From: Caenorhabditis remanei
Taxonomy: Eukaryota; Nematoda; Chromadorea; Rhabditida; Rhabditidae
Direction: 5' to 3'
DNA: 64,000 nt
NCBI RefSeq assembly: GCF_010183535.1
Contig: NC_071332.1
Span: 14,384,001-14,448,000, forward strand
Positions 44,595 through 55,915 of the stretch are shown here, piece after piece. The notes beneath the pieces were generated by a model. It saw nothing but the letters and a program-made list of their open reading frames with translations, was not told the origin of the DNA and made no database searches. Position 1 is the stretch's first letter, and each line of letters opens with the position of its first letter. The position numbers and the translations under genes were made by a program.

Positions 44595-46049
44595 ATGCCA
44601 CCAGCCCTTTTCCTGTCTGGACCATGTAAAGTGTGTGAGCAGCCAGCACGTGGCAGGCACTTTGGGGTGATGAGCTGTCGCGCCTGTGCAGCGTTTTTCA
44701 GGTGACTAGAAGTTGAAAAAAAACATTCAGTAACTTGAAAAATTCAGAAGATCTGGCAATGGAAATTCGAAGTACTTGGGAAGACTCTGCGAGAAAAAAG
44801 ACTGCAAGATATTTCATAACGGAAAGTAAGTATTTGCTACTCAAAATATTAGTAAAATATAGTATTCAGATACCAGTGCAAAGTATGCAGACTCAAAAAG
44901 TGTCACGATGTTGGCATGGATCCTATGAGTAAGTTTTGAAGTTTGTCATGTTCCAGTTTTAGTTTTTTTTCAGAATTTCAAACTGATCGAGATTTGATTT
45001 CTTCAACATTTCTAGCTCGAGCCAACTCTATTAGCCCTCAAAGTCTATCAAATTTTCTCGGTCGACCAGAATTTATTTTGAGCTGTGAACCAGACAAAGC
45101 ATCTCATATCAAGACACTGATTGATGTCTCTTTCCTTATCGATAAAGCCAGAATGTTTTTCGAATACAACACTTCAGGATATGACATTCCATTGAAATTT
45201 GATAATAGTTTGGAGAAATTGACATTTGCCATGGAAGATATGAAATTGAAGAGAGCGAATCTTGATATTGCAACAGTCAAATATATCGGAAAAGCTGAGA
45301 ATATGATATTTTGGGAATGCGCTTTCATCGGAGCTGCACAATGGTTCTCAGAACTTCCAGAGTTTGTAGAGCTTCATATTGATGTGAAGGTATTCTCTCA
45401 AAGTTCATAAAAGTCAGTTGTCATAAATTAAATTTCCAGATAGAAATCTTAAAAACTGCTTGGCTATTATGGGCACGATTGGATAAGTTGGCTCAAACCG
45501 CTGACTTTCACAGAAGAAACATTTTGGAAGGTAATAAATACTTGTGGACAGAAGATACATGTACAGACTTGAAAGATGTTGAAGTGGATCTGAAATGGTG
45601 TACTAACTATACAAAAGAACAGTTGGCAGCGTGAGTGAATCATAATAAGAAAAGTAAAATTGGTATTTTTGAATTGCAGACTTATGGTTCCTGACGTCAA
45701 TATTCACTGGAAAACATGTTTGGATATATTTATGGAGCTGGAACCAACAAATACAGAAATCAACTTCCTTATTATTGAGCTATGTTTGGGTGAAGTTCTC
45801 AAAAAGTTTGATGGAGAAATAGTGGAAGCAGCCGATCGATTACTTCAAACACAAGCAGACAATCTACACCACTACTACGTGAACAGAATGAAAATGCCGC
45901 ATTATTCGGGTCGGCTTGCTAAACTTATCCGAGTGAATCGGGAGATTCAAGCAGAAGTACGAGAGAGGAAAGAACATAAATTCATTGGAAATTTATTCAA
46001 TTTGTTCTCGGTTGAGTTTTCACATCCGGATATGTTTGATTATTCCTGA
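44595..46049 (+). CDS. Nuclear hormone receptor N12
   Basis: Exons 44595-44701, 44748-44825, 44870-44928, 44974-45389, 45440-45630, 45680-46049; 406 residues. [30 protein letters not shown]-x4-C (CEKKDC), [36 protein letters not shown]-terminus [19 protein letters not shown] lies four bases before the ATG, a probable trans-splice acceptor. Confidence 0.92.
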
Positions 46050-46239
46050 TAAATCTGAAACAGTTCTCAAATTCATTGAAAAGTGGTGACTATGCCAGCA
46101 CAAATCACAAAATACGTTCATGTTGATTCTTTTTGTTTCCTTCTCCAATGTCTCTGTCCGCTAGTTTGATTTTCTTTCTTTCTCTGATCATTTTCACTCT
46201 CTCGACATACATCATATTTTTAGTCGATAGTTCTCAATT

Positions 46240-47805
46240 ATGCCAGCCCCTCTCTATCTAACTGGGCCATGTGAAATATGTGATCAACCTGCTCATGGAC
46301 GTCATTTCGGAGTGATGAGTTGTCGCGCCTGTGCCGCGTTTTTCAGGTTAGAGTGGAAGAAATGACCACCTATAAGATTATTTTCCTTCAGAAGGATGGC
46401 AACGAAAAATGACAAAATATCACAGAAAAATAGGAAACGAAGTTTGTTGGAAAATGAAAAGTAAGTTATATTCACGTGGAAAATTTCTGAAATTTTTTTT
46501 AGGTTGCCTAACATGAATATTGAAACATTTTGTTTTCTTGGAAACTGTGTAATTTACAAAAATGGAAAGTTCAACTGCAAGAAGTGTCGGCTGAAAAAGT
46601 GCTATGACATGGGGATGGACGCCAAAAGTAAGTTTTTTAAATTCGAATATTCATAACTCTTCAATATATATTTCAGAATTCCAGACGAATCGTGATCCAA
46701 TATCGTCAACCAACACATTTTTTGAACGTCTATTGTTTACGGGACCTCAAAGTATGTCTAATTTTCTCGGACGACCGGAATTCATTTTATGCTGTGAACC
46801 GGACAAAGCTTCTCATATTAAAACTGTAATTGATGTGTCTCATCTGTTAGAAAAAGCGAGAAGGATTTTCAAAGAGGTAAAGATTACGAAAATTTGTTAA
46901 TAGACATTTTTGATTATTTTTCAGGAGGAGTCATTCAGCAAAGTTATGCCATACAACTTTGAAAATAGCCTAGAAAAACTATCCTATTCTATGGATTTGA
47001 TGCGTTCGAAAAACCCAAAAATACCTCTTGAAAAGCTCAGAGTTATTGGAAAAACTGAAGCACTTTTCTTCTGGGAACAAGAGTTTCTAGGCTCCGCCTA
47101 TTGGTTTGCAGGTATTCCAGAGTTTATGGAATTGGATTTAAGTATCAAGGTAATTATTTGTATGCATCTATCTGAAAAAAATTAACTAATTTCAGATAGA
47201 AATCGTAAAAGCCGCATGGATACTATGGATTAGATTGGAAAAACTAGCAGAGACTGCGTACTATCACAAGAAACAAAAACTGGACGGTGATTTGATTATT
47301 TGTGGACAACATACATGTATGGATATGAAAGATTTTGAGATTGATATCAAGTGGTGCACAAATTATACTATGGAACAAATGAGATTGTGAGCTTTTTTGA
47401 TTGCTAGACAGTCGCCACCAATAAAAGAAATTCAGTTACATAATGCCAGAAACTGACAAAGATTGGAAAGAATGTGTACGCGAACTAATCAATTTGAATC
47501 CAACGAATGTAGAACTGAACTTTATGCTTCTTCAACTTTCCCTGCATTCCGCTGGAAAAAGACATCAAGGAAAAGTTCTAGAAGCAACTGAACGACTTCT
47601 GCAAATTCAAGCCGATCATCTTCATAAATATTATATTGAAACGCTGAAAATGCCCCATTATGCTAAAAGATTGACGGAGCTGCTGAAAGTGAACAAATCA
47701 ATTGAATTGGATGGTCGGCGAAGAAAGGAGAGAGTACAGATCGCCCAACTGTTTGATGTGTTCTCAATCGATTTCTCTCATCCGGAGATGTTTGAATTTA
47801 CATGA
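46240..47805 (+). CDS. Nuclear hormone receptor N13, with a possible cassette exon in the DBD
   Basis: Exons 46240-46346, (46392-46460), 46503-46627, 46677-46876, 46925-47149, 47196-47386, 47436-47805; 428 residues with the bracketed exon, 405 without it. [29 protein letters not shown], then either a long basic insert ([20 protein letters not shown]) or direct joining to [15 protein letters not shown], then CKKCRLKKC. The 69 nt exon is flanked by same-phase introns, so skipping keeps the frame and restores the spacing of other family members, though the conserved second Arg after FF becomes Leu. [27 protein letters not shown]-terminus [17 protein letters not shown] precedes the ATG by 16 bases. 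Confidence 0.88.
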
Positions 47806-47948
47806 TTTATGTTTTTTGTATAAATCTTTCTTTCTTCTGAAACTTTTTTGTCGATGCTCTCCAAAGGTTCTTACACATCCCTCTTGACTTCTTAAATCCA
47901 ATTCACATCAAAACTATCACTTATTTTTTTGAAGACCAATTTAAAAAA

Positions 47949-49402
47949 ATGTCTGACTTACTTGAACCATGCAGAGTGTGTGCTCAGCCTTCCCAAGGAC
48001 GAAACTTTGGGGTTTGGAGCTGTCGCGCCTGTGCAGCGTTTTTCAGGTAATGCATAGCTGAATCAAGTTTCCTATGTATGAAAAAAATGCTAGTTTTCAG
48101 AAGAGCCGCCCCAAAAAAAACCAGAGAAGATACATTTGTAGGTAACAATGAAAACTGTACAATTTTCGAAAATGGGCGGTAAGCTTTAAAATTTTCTTAC
48201 CGCTTCTATCAATTTGAATTTTTAGGTACACATGCAAAAACTGCAGACTCAAAAAGTGTTACGATGTTGGCATGGATATAGGAAGTGAGTATTTTCAATT
48301 ACGTTCAAACCCTATTCGTTTTTACTTCAGAGTTTCAGAACAATCGAGACCCATTGTCTTCGTGTAGCCTCTACAAAAAACGAGTGAAGCCTATGAGTCT
48401 GTCTAATTTTCTCGGAAGACCTGAATTCATATTATGTCTGGAACCGGATAGAGCCTCTTACATCAAAAGTGTAATTGATGTTTCTTATCTTATTGAGAAA
48501 GCTGAGACTATTTTTCGAGAAGGTTCTACACATTCTGTTATTCCTCGAAGGTTTGAGAACTGCTTGGAACAAATGTCAGCAGCTTTGGAAGATATGAAAC
48601 AAATTAAAGAAAAAGAGAAAATTCAAATTGTGAAATACATCGGGAAAACTGAAAACTTCATGTTCTGGGAGATGACGTTTACTTCGGCGGCTAAGTGGTT
48701 GTCTCAAATTCCAGAGTTTTCAGAACTAGAGATGACTGTTAAGGTACAAATCGTTTTATTTTACGTTTTATTTTACATGCAACTTTTTTTAGCTAAAGAT
48801 ATTGAAAACTGTCTGGATGTTGTGGGCTCGGTTACAGAAACTATCAGAAACTGCTGAATATCAACGGAAGATGGAATTGAAAGATGATGTGTACATGTGG
48901 ACAGACAATACATGTATGGATTTCAATGAAGTGGAGGTGGATCTGAAATGGTGTACAAACTACACAACAGAACAAATGAATTTGTGAGTTTGTTTTGTCT
49001 AGTTTTTAGTGTTAACCCCATTCTTTTTCTAGTTATCTAGCTCCAGAATTAGATGAAAGTTGGAAGAAATGCATAGAGAGCCTAATGGAACTACAACCAA
49101 CAAATGTGGAGATTAACTTCATGCTTATCCAACTATGTCTCAATGATGCTGGGGTCAGACATCAAGGAAAAGTTCTAGAAGCCACTGATCGACTTCTGAA
49201 GATTCAGGCGGATAACTTGCATCACTACTATGTCAAGACTCTTCAGTTACCACACTATTCGAATCGTCTGACAAAATTGTTGAAAGTGAACAAATTAATC
49301 GAAAAGAGTGTTCGACTGAGGCGGGAGAAAAATAAAATTGCAAATCTTTTTGATGTATTTTCTGTGGAATTTTCTCACCCGGAAATGTTCGAGTTGACAT
49401 GA
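47949..49402 (+). CDS. Nuclear hormone receptor N14, missing a zinc-ligand cysteine
   Basis: Exons 47949-48046, 48101-48178, 48226-48284, 48331-48743, 48793-48983, 49033-49402; 402 residues. Finger 1: [18 protein letters not shown] (Asn where all others have His) and CRACAAFF. Finger 2: [14 protein letters not shown] lacks the first cysteine of the C-x4-C pair; CKNCRLKKC is intact. [27 protein letters not shown]-terminus [10 protein letters not shown]. The gene body is otherwise well preserved, with all splice sites canonical, so this looks like a receptor with modified DNA binding rather than a dead gene. Confidence 0.9.
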
Positions 49403-49472
49403 ATTCAGTATAAAGTTTATTTTAAGAACAATATTTCACATTTAAAGCAGTAGCATGGGGAATACAGAGAAT

Positions 49473-51101
49473 TTATGAGTATCTTCTGGACAACTTCGCA
49501 CGGATCTTCCTAGGAACCACACCAATATCTTTTGACTTATCGAGAGATGGGAGACCGGCGGAAGATGATGACACCTGAAAACATATTGATTTTTTTTTCG
49601 TTTTGACCACAAATACCTGATATCTATTGAAAAGGTTAGAGATAAGCAGAAACAACTCCATTCGAGCGAGTCCTTCCCCAATACATTGTCTCTTTCCAAC
49701 CGAGAAGGGTACCAACTCATCGATTTTCTTCATCGTTCCATTCTCATCAATGAACCTATTCGGGTTGAATGTGTAGGGTTCTGGGAATATCTTCTCATCG
49801 AGCATCACAGTACTAATTTGGGCAATGACACCAGTTCCCTTATCAATGGAGTACCCATTCAACACAGTGTCTCTTGATGTACAATGAAATAAATTGACAG
49901 GGACCAAGTTGACACATCTCTGAGACTCATTGATAACTGCATTCATATACGGTAGACCGTTTTTATCCGAAGTTGTCACAAGTCGTTCACTTCCAATAAC
50001 TCTATCCAATTCTTCATGCAACTTCTTCTGAACCTCTGGGTTATGAAGTACATAACTGATTGTCCATGTTAATGTGATATTAGTTGTAGAGAGTCCGCCA
50101 AACCAAAGATCCAAGCACATATTTGATAGTTGTTTGGTGCTGAACATTTCTCTGTCTCCATTGGCTTCTCGTTTCTTCTGCTCCTTCAAGTACGCTTCGG
50201 CGTAGTCTTGATTCTCATCAGAGTCGAAGTTAATTTTCTGACGATGATTCTCGATTTGTTTGTCAAAGAAGTTGAAGAAGTCAGTTTTCCATGGGATGAT
50301 TCTGAAATCATTTTGCATTCCTAAAAAAGAAACTTCTGAAAAATTCGTTCACTCACCCTTCCTCTAACGTTTTCCCAGGGAGAAACCATGCTAGTTGCGG
50401 CACAAAAATTTGAAAATTAGTCCGGAATCTGGTGAAGAACTTCTCCTGATACTCCATTAGCTCGCTCAACTTTTTCAACTCTCCAAGATTCTCTTTCTCG
50501 AATCGGTATCCAAAGATCAACTGATTGATCATGTTGGCCACTGCATTGTTTAAAACTGGATTGATTTCTTGCTCTCTGTCTATATTCTTATGAAACTTCT
50601 GGAAAATATCTTCCACTTCAATCAATATTTTCTCCTGCATTAGGTCCTTTCCCAATCCAAAATCTCTCAAAGTAGTCAGAGCAAATCTTCTATGAGTACT
50701 CCAGACCTCTCCGTTAGTCTCGGCGACTCCATAGTTTCCATCTCGAATGAATTCTTGGAAGTTCAATTGCACCTTGTTCATGTAAGTTTCGCCATCTCGG
50801 ATGAAAGTGTCTTTCAGTTTACTGTAGGAGGATATAATAATAAATGGTTTCGATCCTGGAATATAGATCCGATGATTGTAATGTTGAAAAGCAATTACTT
50901 ACCTAACCAAAACGTGAACACATCTCCATACTGTTTTGTCCAATTTCTAAATGCCTCATACCCAGGCTTCTCAGCCGATAAAGAGAGAACATTCCCAAAA
51001 AAAGGAAGAGGTATCGGACCGGGTGGGAGGTTTCTCCGTTTCCAATAGAGCTCATGAAATAGCCAGAGAAAAATACATGTGGAAAGTAGTAAAGTTATCA
51101 T
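49473..51101 (-). CDS. Cytochrome P450, CYP33 family (P5)
   Basis: Minus-strand exons 51101-50903, 50855-50357, 50301-49617, 49574-49473; 494 residues. Anchor MITLLLSTCIFLWLFHELYW, hinge LPPGPIPLPFFGN, WSTHRR, I-helix GGLSTTNITLTW, NESQRCVNL, haem loop FSVGKRQCIG. The last intron (42 bp) is open and in frame. The C-terminus (KLSRRYS) differs from P1-P3. It is convergent with N14 (70 bp between stops) and divergent from P6. Confidence 0.93.
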
Positions 51102-51633
51102 GGATAACTGTTAGAAAACTCGAAGAAAATAAGATCTAGTCAAGAAATTCGTTCTTCTATTTATATGTCTACAAGTGTGTAGCGAGATAGTGTGGGAAAC
51201 GGAGAGCGTTTTGTGAGATGTGACCAGCTGGTAGGTGGCGGGCAGAAAATTTGAGATGAAAGATAGAGTCAAAAGTTCAAAGATTCAGCATCATCGTGTA
51301 CTAGGGACCATTGAAAAATAAGATAGAAAGTTATTAAAATAACTTTAAAAGTATTCTTCTGCCTTTCATACCGGTCATAATAGCGGAAATGGACAGATTT
51401 CTGTCTGATATTAATTTCTTTTAAAAAAGTATTCCAAAACCTATTTTCTTCAAAACTCATTTTCACGTGATCTCAGAAACTTTAAAAACATCACTCTACA
51501 GTTCAATTCCCAATCCTCGACATAAACTTTGGTGGGCAGCATAAACTACGGAAAACGTCAAAGTATATATACTCCTCCGTCTCGCTGCCCACCATTCTTG
51601 TTTTCTCTTTCTTTCTCTCTCCGAGAACAAAAA
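51102..51633. promoter_or_regulatory. Divergent promoter region of P5 (-) and P6 (+)
   Basis: 532 bp between the start codons. On the P6 side there is a good TATA-like AAGTATATATAC at about 51561-51572, 60-70 bases before the ATG, followed by a C/T-rich leader. The P5 side has TTCTATTTATATG near 51155-51167. No other feature is seen. Confidence 0.5.
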
Positions 51634-53268
51634 ATGATTCTCCTTCTATTTTTCACTATACTCTTGTCATGGCTGTTTTATGAGTTGTACTGGAAACGAA
51701 GGGGGTATCTGGACGGTCCAATGCCTCTGCCAATTGTTGGAAATATGATGCCTATTCTGAAGACGAAGCCGGGATATGAGGCTTTCAGGCAGTGGACGAA
51801 AGAGTTTGGAGATGTATTCACTTTTTGGCTGGGTCAGTTCCTGGTCACGTTCTGAATTTTTTATATAGACTTTTCTTTCAGGCAGTAAACCCTATCTAGT
51901 GGTGACCTCCTACAAACGGCTCAAGGAAACCTTCATTCTTGACGGTGATGTCTACGCGGACAAGGTGCACCAGCCCTTCCAAGATCAGTTCCGTGGTGGA
52001 AACTACGGTGTAATTGATACCAATGGACATGTTTGGAGTACACATCGTCGCTTTGCCCTCACTACGTTTAGAGATTTCGGATTAGGAAAAGATTTGATGC
52101 AGGAGAAAATCTTGATTGAAGTTGATGAAATGTTCCGGAAGTTCGATGAGAAGCTAGAAAAGGAGCAGGAAATTCCGGGAGTTTTGTACAATGCCGGAGC
52201 CAATGTGATTAATCAACTGGTTTTCGGATATCGGTTTGATGAGAGCAAGCAGAAAGAATTGAAGAAATTGAAGGCGTTGATGGAGTTTCAAGAGACGGCC
52301 TTCACCACTTTCAAGGTTCATGTTCAATTCTTTGCTCCGGCTATTGGAAGGTGGTTACCTGGAAAATCAGTGGAAGAGCTGTAAGTTTCAGAGAGTCAGG
52401 ACGTATAAAATTTTTATGTTTACCTATATTTACAGACTCGCCGAATTCACAGTAGACTTCTATAAATTCTTCGATAAACAAATTGAAGAACATCGATCGA
52501 AAATTGATTTTGACTCTGAAGAAAGTTTGGATTACGCTGAAGCTTATCTCAAGGAACAATACAAGAAAGAAGCGGAAGGAGACCATGAACTGTTCAGTAG
52601 CAAGCAACTTTCCAATATGTGTTTTGATTTGTGGCTTGCTGGATTGTCCACAACGCATACCACTATGACATGGATCATTGCCTACATTATGAATAATCCG
52701 GATGTTCAGAAGAAGATGCATAAGGAGTTGGATGAAGTGATTGGAAGTGATAGACTTATCAGTACAAGTGATAAGAACAATCTTCCTTATTTCAACGCAG
52801 TCCTCAATGAATCTCAAAGATGCGCGAATATAGTCCCACTCAATCAAATTCACTGTGTCACAAAGGATACTGTAATCAATGGAATGACCGTGAAGAAGGG
52901 TACTGGCATCATCCCACAGATAAGCACAGTATTGTTGGATGAGAAAGCGTTCCCCGATCCATACACATTCAACCCGGACAGGTTTATCGATGAGAATGGA
53001 AAACTGAAAAAGGTTGATGAACTTGTTCCTTTTTCTGTCGGAAAGAGACAATGCCTTGGTGAAGGACTCGCACGGATGGAGTTGTTCCTCTTCATTTCTA
53101 ACTTTTTAAATAGATATCAGGTAAAACACCTTTATTATTTCAAATGGTATTTTGTATTCTTATTTTCAGGTAACACCAGCCTCTGCGGGTCCCCCATGTC
53201 TTAAAAAGGAGACAATGTTCAATGCAACTCAAAGAAAAATTAATGCAATTTTGACAAAAAGGCATTGA
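51634..53268 (+). CDS. Cytochrome P450, CYP33 family (P6), atypical hinge
   Basis: Exons 51634-51832, 51882-52380, 52436-53120, 53170-53268; 493 residues. Anchor MILLLFFTILLSWLFYELYW. The usual NLPPGP hinge is replaced by GYLDGPMPLP, losing two prolines. WSTHRR, I-helix AGLSTTHTT, NESQRCANI and the haem loop FSVGKRQCLG are intact. The C-terminal exon is diverged (PPCLKKETMFNATQ) but ends ILTKRH like P1-P3. First donor GTCAGT. Confidence 0.92.
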
Positions 53269-53406
53269 TCTCGATTTTAATTATTGGTTAAAACGTGTCC
53301 ATATTTTCATTTCAATAAACCTTCTACAATCTTAATTTGCAAGAAAAGAATATCTTAGACACAAACTATTCCTTAGATGTCATTAACTAGCAGACTTCTT
53401 CCACAA

Positions 53407-53666
53407 AATGGACAGGTTTATCGATGAGAAAGAGAATTTGAAAAAATAGAAGTGCATCATGCTCAACTGGAAAAAAGACGAAGTAGAAGTGCAATTGTGT
53501 AATAGATATCAGGTGAGTAAAATTCTCTCTCGACATGAAACTAGACTCCAAAGAAACTTCCAGATGTCTCCCACCTCTTCCGGTCTATCATCACTCCAAA
53601 AATTACATAATTTTTCCAGTGACACCCCAAAATTTTGATGCAATTCTGACTAATATTCACACTTGA
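53407..53666 (+). pseudogene. CYP33 gene fragment
   Basis: Decayed end of a CYP33 gene directly after P6: DRFIDEKENLKK then a stop, a collapsed stretch in which the haem loop is gone, NRYQ with a GTGAGT donor at about 53513, then after a TTCCAG a recognisable last exon (MSPTSSGLSS... with frameshift) ending in a degraded ILTNIHT and stop. It shows that the tandem array once had another member here. Confidence 0.75.
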
Positions 53667-53805
53667 TCCCTACACTCTAGCTAACCAAACCTCAAAATGA
53701 ATTGCTTCTTCTTTTGTAAATAATAATAAAAGTGGAATACATATAAAAGTGAAACGAAACCATGTGCTCTTTCTCCAGTCTTGTCTTTCTCCCCAACTGA
53801 TAACA

Positions 53806-55810
53806 ATGCTCACTGCAGTTTTGCTTCTGCTATTGACCTACTTTATATTGGCTCTGTTTCGAAAACGAGATGATATTATACAGTTTTTTCATGTTCGAAA
53901 GGTTTGTTTGGAGGAATTCAAGAAATTAAAGGGACCACCAGCGGTGCCAATATTCGGAACAACATGGTTTTTCAAATCGGATCCAGTTGGTAAGTGCATT
54001 CTTGAGACACTCGAAATTGAGAGATTGATTTCAGAAATGGTCCGATTAGCTCAATCATGGTTCGTCGAATATACCTTATCTCCTGATAGCAATGGTCTTA
54101 TGAAAGTGAGTCAATCGTTTATTTTATCGAGAAGATCGTTTTACTTTCAGTTCTGGATGGGTCCAGTACCAGTCGTCGCAATCAGTCGAGGGGAAGTCGC
54201 AAAAGTTAGTTAGAGAAGTTTCTGAAATTTAAGACAACTTTCGATTTTCAGACGATTTTTGATAGTTCCACCAACATCACCAAATCTAGTCAATATGACA
54301 AGTTGAAGGAATGGATTGGAGATGGACTCCTAATCAGGTACCCCCATTACTCTCAGTTATAGCGAAATAAACTATTTTCAGTACTGGCAACAAATGGAGA
54401 TCTCGAAGGAAGATGTTGACACAAACTTTTCATTTTGCCGTTCTCAAAGAGTACCAAAAAGTGTTCGGTGCTCAGGGAAAAGTTCTGGTGGATGTTCTCC
54501 AGTTAAGAGCAAATAATGTGTATCCATTTGATATAATGCCTTACATCAAGAGATGTACACTGGATATCATTTGTGGTAAGAAATTGATAGCCCCTCTATT
54601 GGAACCATATTGAAAAATGTTATAGAGACCGCAATGGGTTCCTCCATTTCCAGCCAACTTGGATCTAATGACAAGTATGTGGAATCAGTGAGACGGCTCA
54701 GTGAACTGGTTTGGAATTTCGAGAAGTTGGTTGTTAATTTCATTCTTCTTTTAAATGAATATTTCCAGAGCTCCACTCTACTGGCTGAAACCTATCTGGT
54801 ATCTATCAGAGAATGGATTGGAATTTGATAGACATGTCAAACTAACCACTGATTTCACTAGAGAAGTCATTGAAAAACGGAAGGAAGAACTGAAACATCA
54901 GACATCAGAAGATCCATCGAAGAAGTTAGCTTTTCTTGATTATCTTCTGAAATCTCAAGCAGAGCACCCAGACATTTTAACCGATGAAGGAATTCGAGAG
55001 GAAGTGGACACGTTTATGTTCGAAGGACATGATACTACATCTTCTGGAATCACTTTCGCAATTTGGTTTCTCGGACAATATCCAGAATATCAACAGAGAG
55101 TTCAAGATGAAATGGACGAGATTTTCGGAGATGACTTTGAACGTCATCCGAATTCAGAAGACATTCAGAGAATGGTTTTCTTGGAACAGTGTATAAAAGA
55201 GACATTGCGTGTGACACCGCCTGTCCCGTTTATTTCAAGAAAACTGGAGGAAGATGTAGTGATACGTGAGTTTTAGCAAAGAGACTTATGCATTGAATTG
55301 ATGTATTTTCAGCACATGCAACAAAAGGGTCAGTTTTTCTCCCAGCTGGAATGAATATCATAATTAATATCATTACAATAATGAAAGACGCAAGATACTT
55401 CGAAAGGCCATACGAATTTTATCCGGAACACTTTTCTCCAGAAAGAGTGAATGCTCGTGAGGCTTTTGCTTTCATACCATTCTCGGCAGGACCACGAAAT
55501 TGTATTGGTGAGTTATTCGGTTGCAAGTAATCGAGGGAAGATGGAAAAAACGTGCAGTGTAGATTTACGAAGCGTAAATCGACATCTACTCGGGGTTTTC
55601 CACATATCCTAACCAGCAATAATACAAAAATATTTGTTTGTAGGTCAGAAGTTCGCTCTCCTCGAGGAAAAAGTTATTCTTTCTTGGATTTTCCGCAATT
55701 TCACTGTCACTTCGATGACAAAATATCCCGATGAACTTCCTATTCCAGAATTAATCTTGAAACCACAATTTGGAACTCAGGTTTTGCTGAAAAATAGAAG
55801 AAAACTTTGA
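53806..55810 (+). CDS. Cytochrome P450, CYP4 clan (CYP32-like)
   Basis: Nine exons: 53806-53989, 54035-54105, 54151-54204, 54252-54337, 54382-54575, 54626-54725, 54769-55265, 55313-55507, 55644-55810; 515 residues. Hydrophobic anchor (LTAVLLLLLTYFILALF), KGPPAVPIFGTTW, WRSRRKMLTQTFHF (helix C), I-helix EGHDTTSSG (the usual acidic residue is present), KETLR (ExxR), and haem loop FSAGPRNCIG. Motifs are those of CYP4-type fatty-acid hydroxylases, unlike the neighbouring CYP33 genes. I lean to CYP32 because, from memory, C. elegans has cyp-32B1 beside cyp-33C11, but CYP37 or another CYP4-clan family is possible. Intron 8 carries a GTAGATTTACG...CGTAAATCGAC palindrome (55559-55587). A TATA-like CATATAAAAG lies about 65 bases before the ATG. 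Confidence 0.92.
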
Positions 55811-55915
55811 ATTTCATTGTAAATACAAACGAAGTAAATTATTTTTTTCAACTTTCTAGAACATAAACCCGAAAAACAAGAAAACTATACAAGTATACAA
55901 TCTAAAAAGATAAAT

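Noticed and set aside
52341..53051. 236-codon minus-strand open frame
   Set aside because: Antisense shadow of the conserved P6 exon 3; similar shadows occur opposite other P450 exons.
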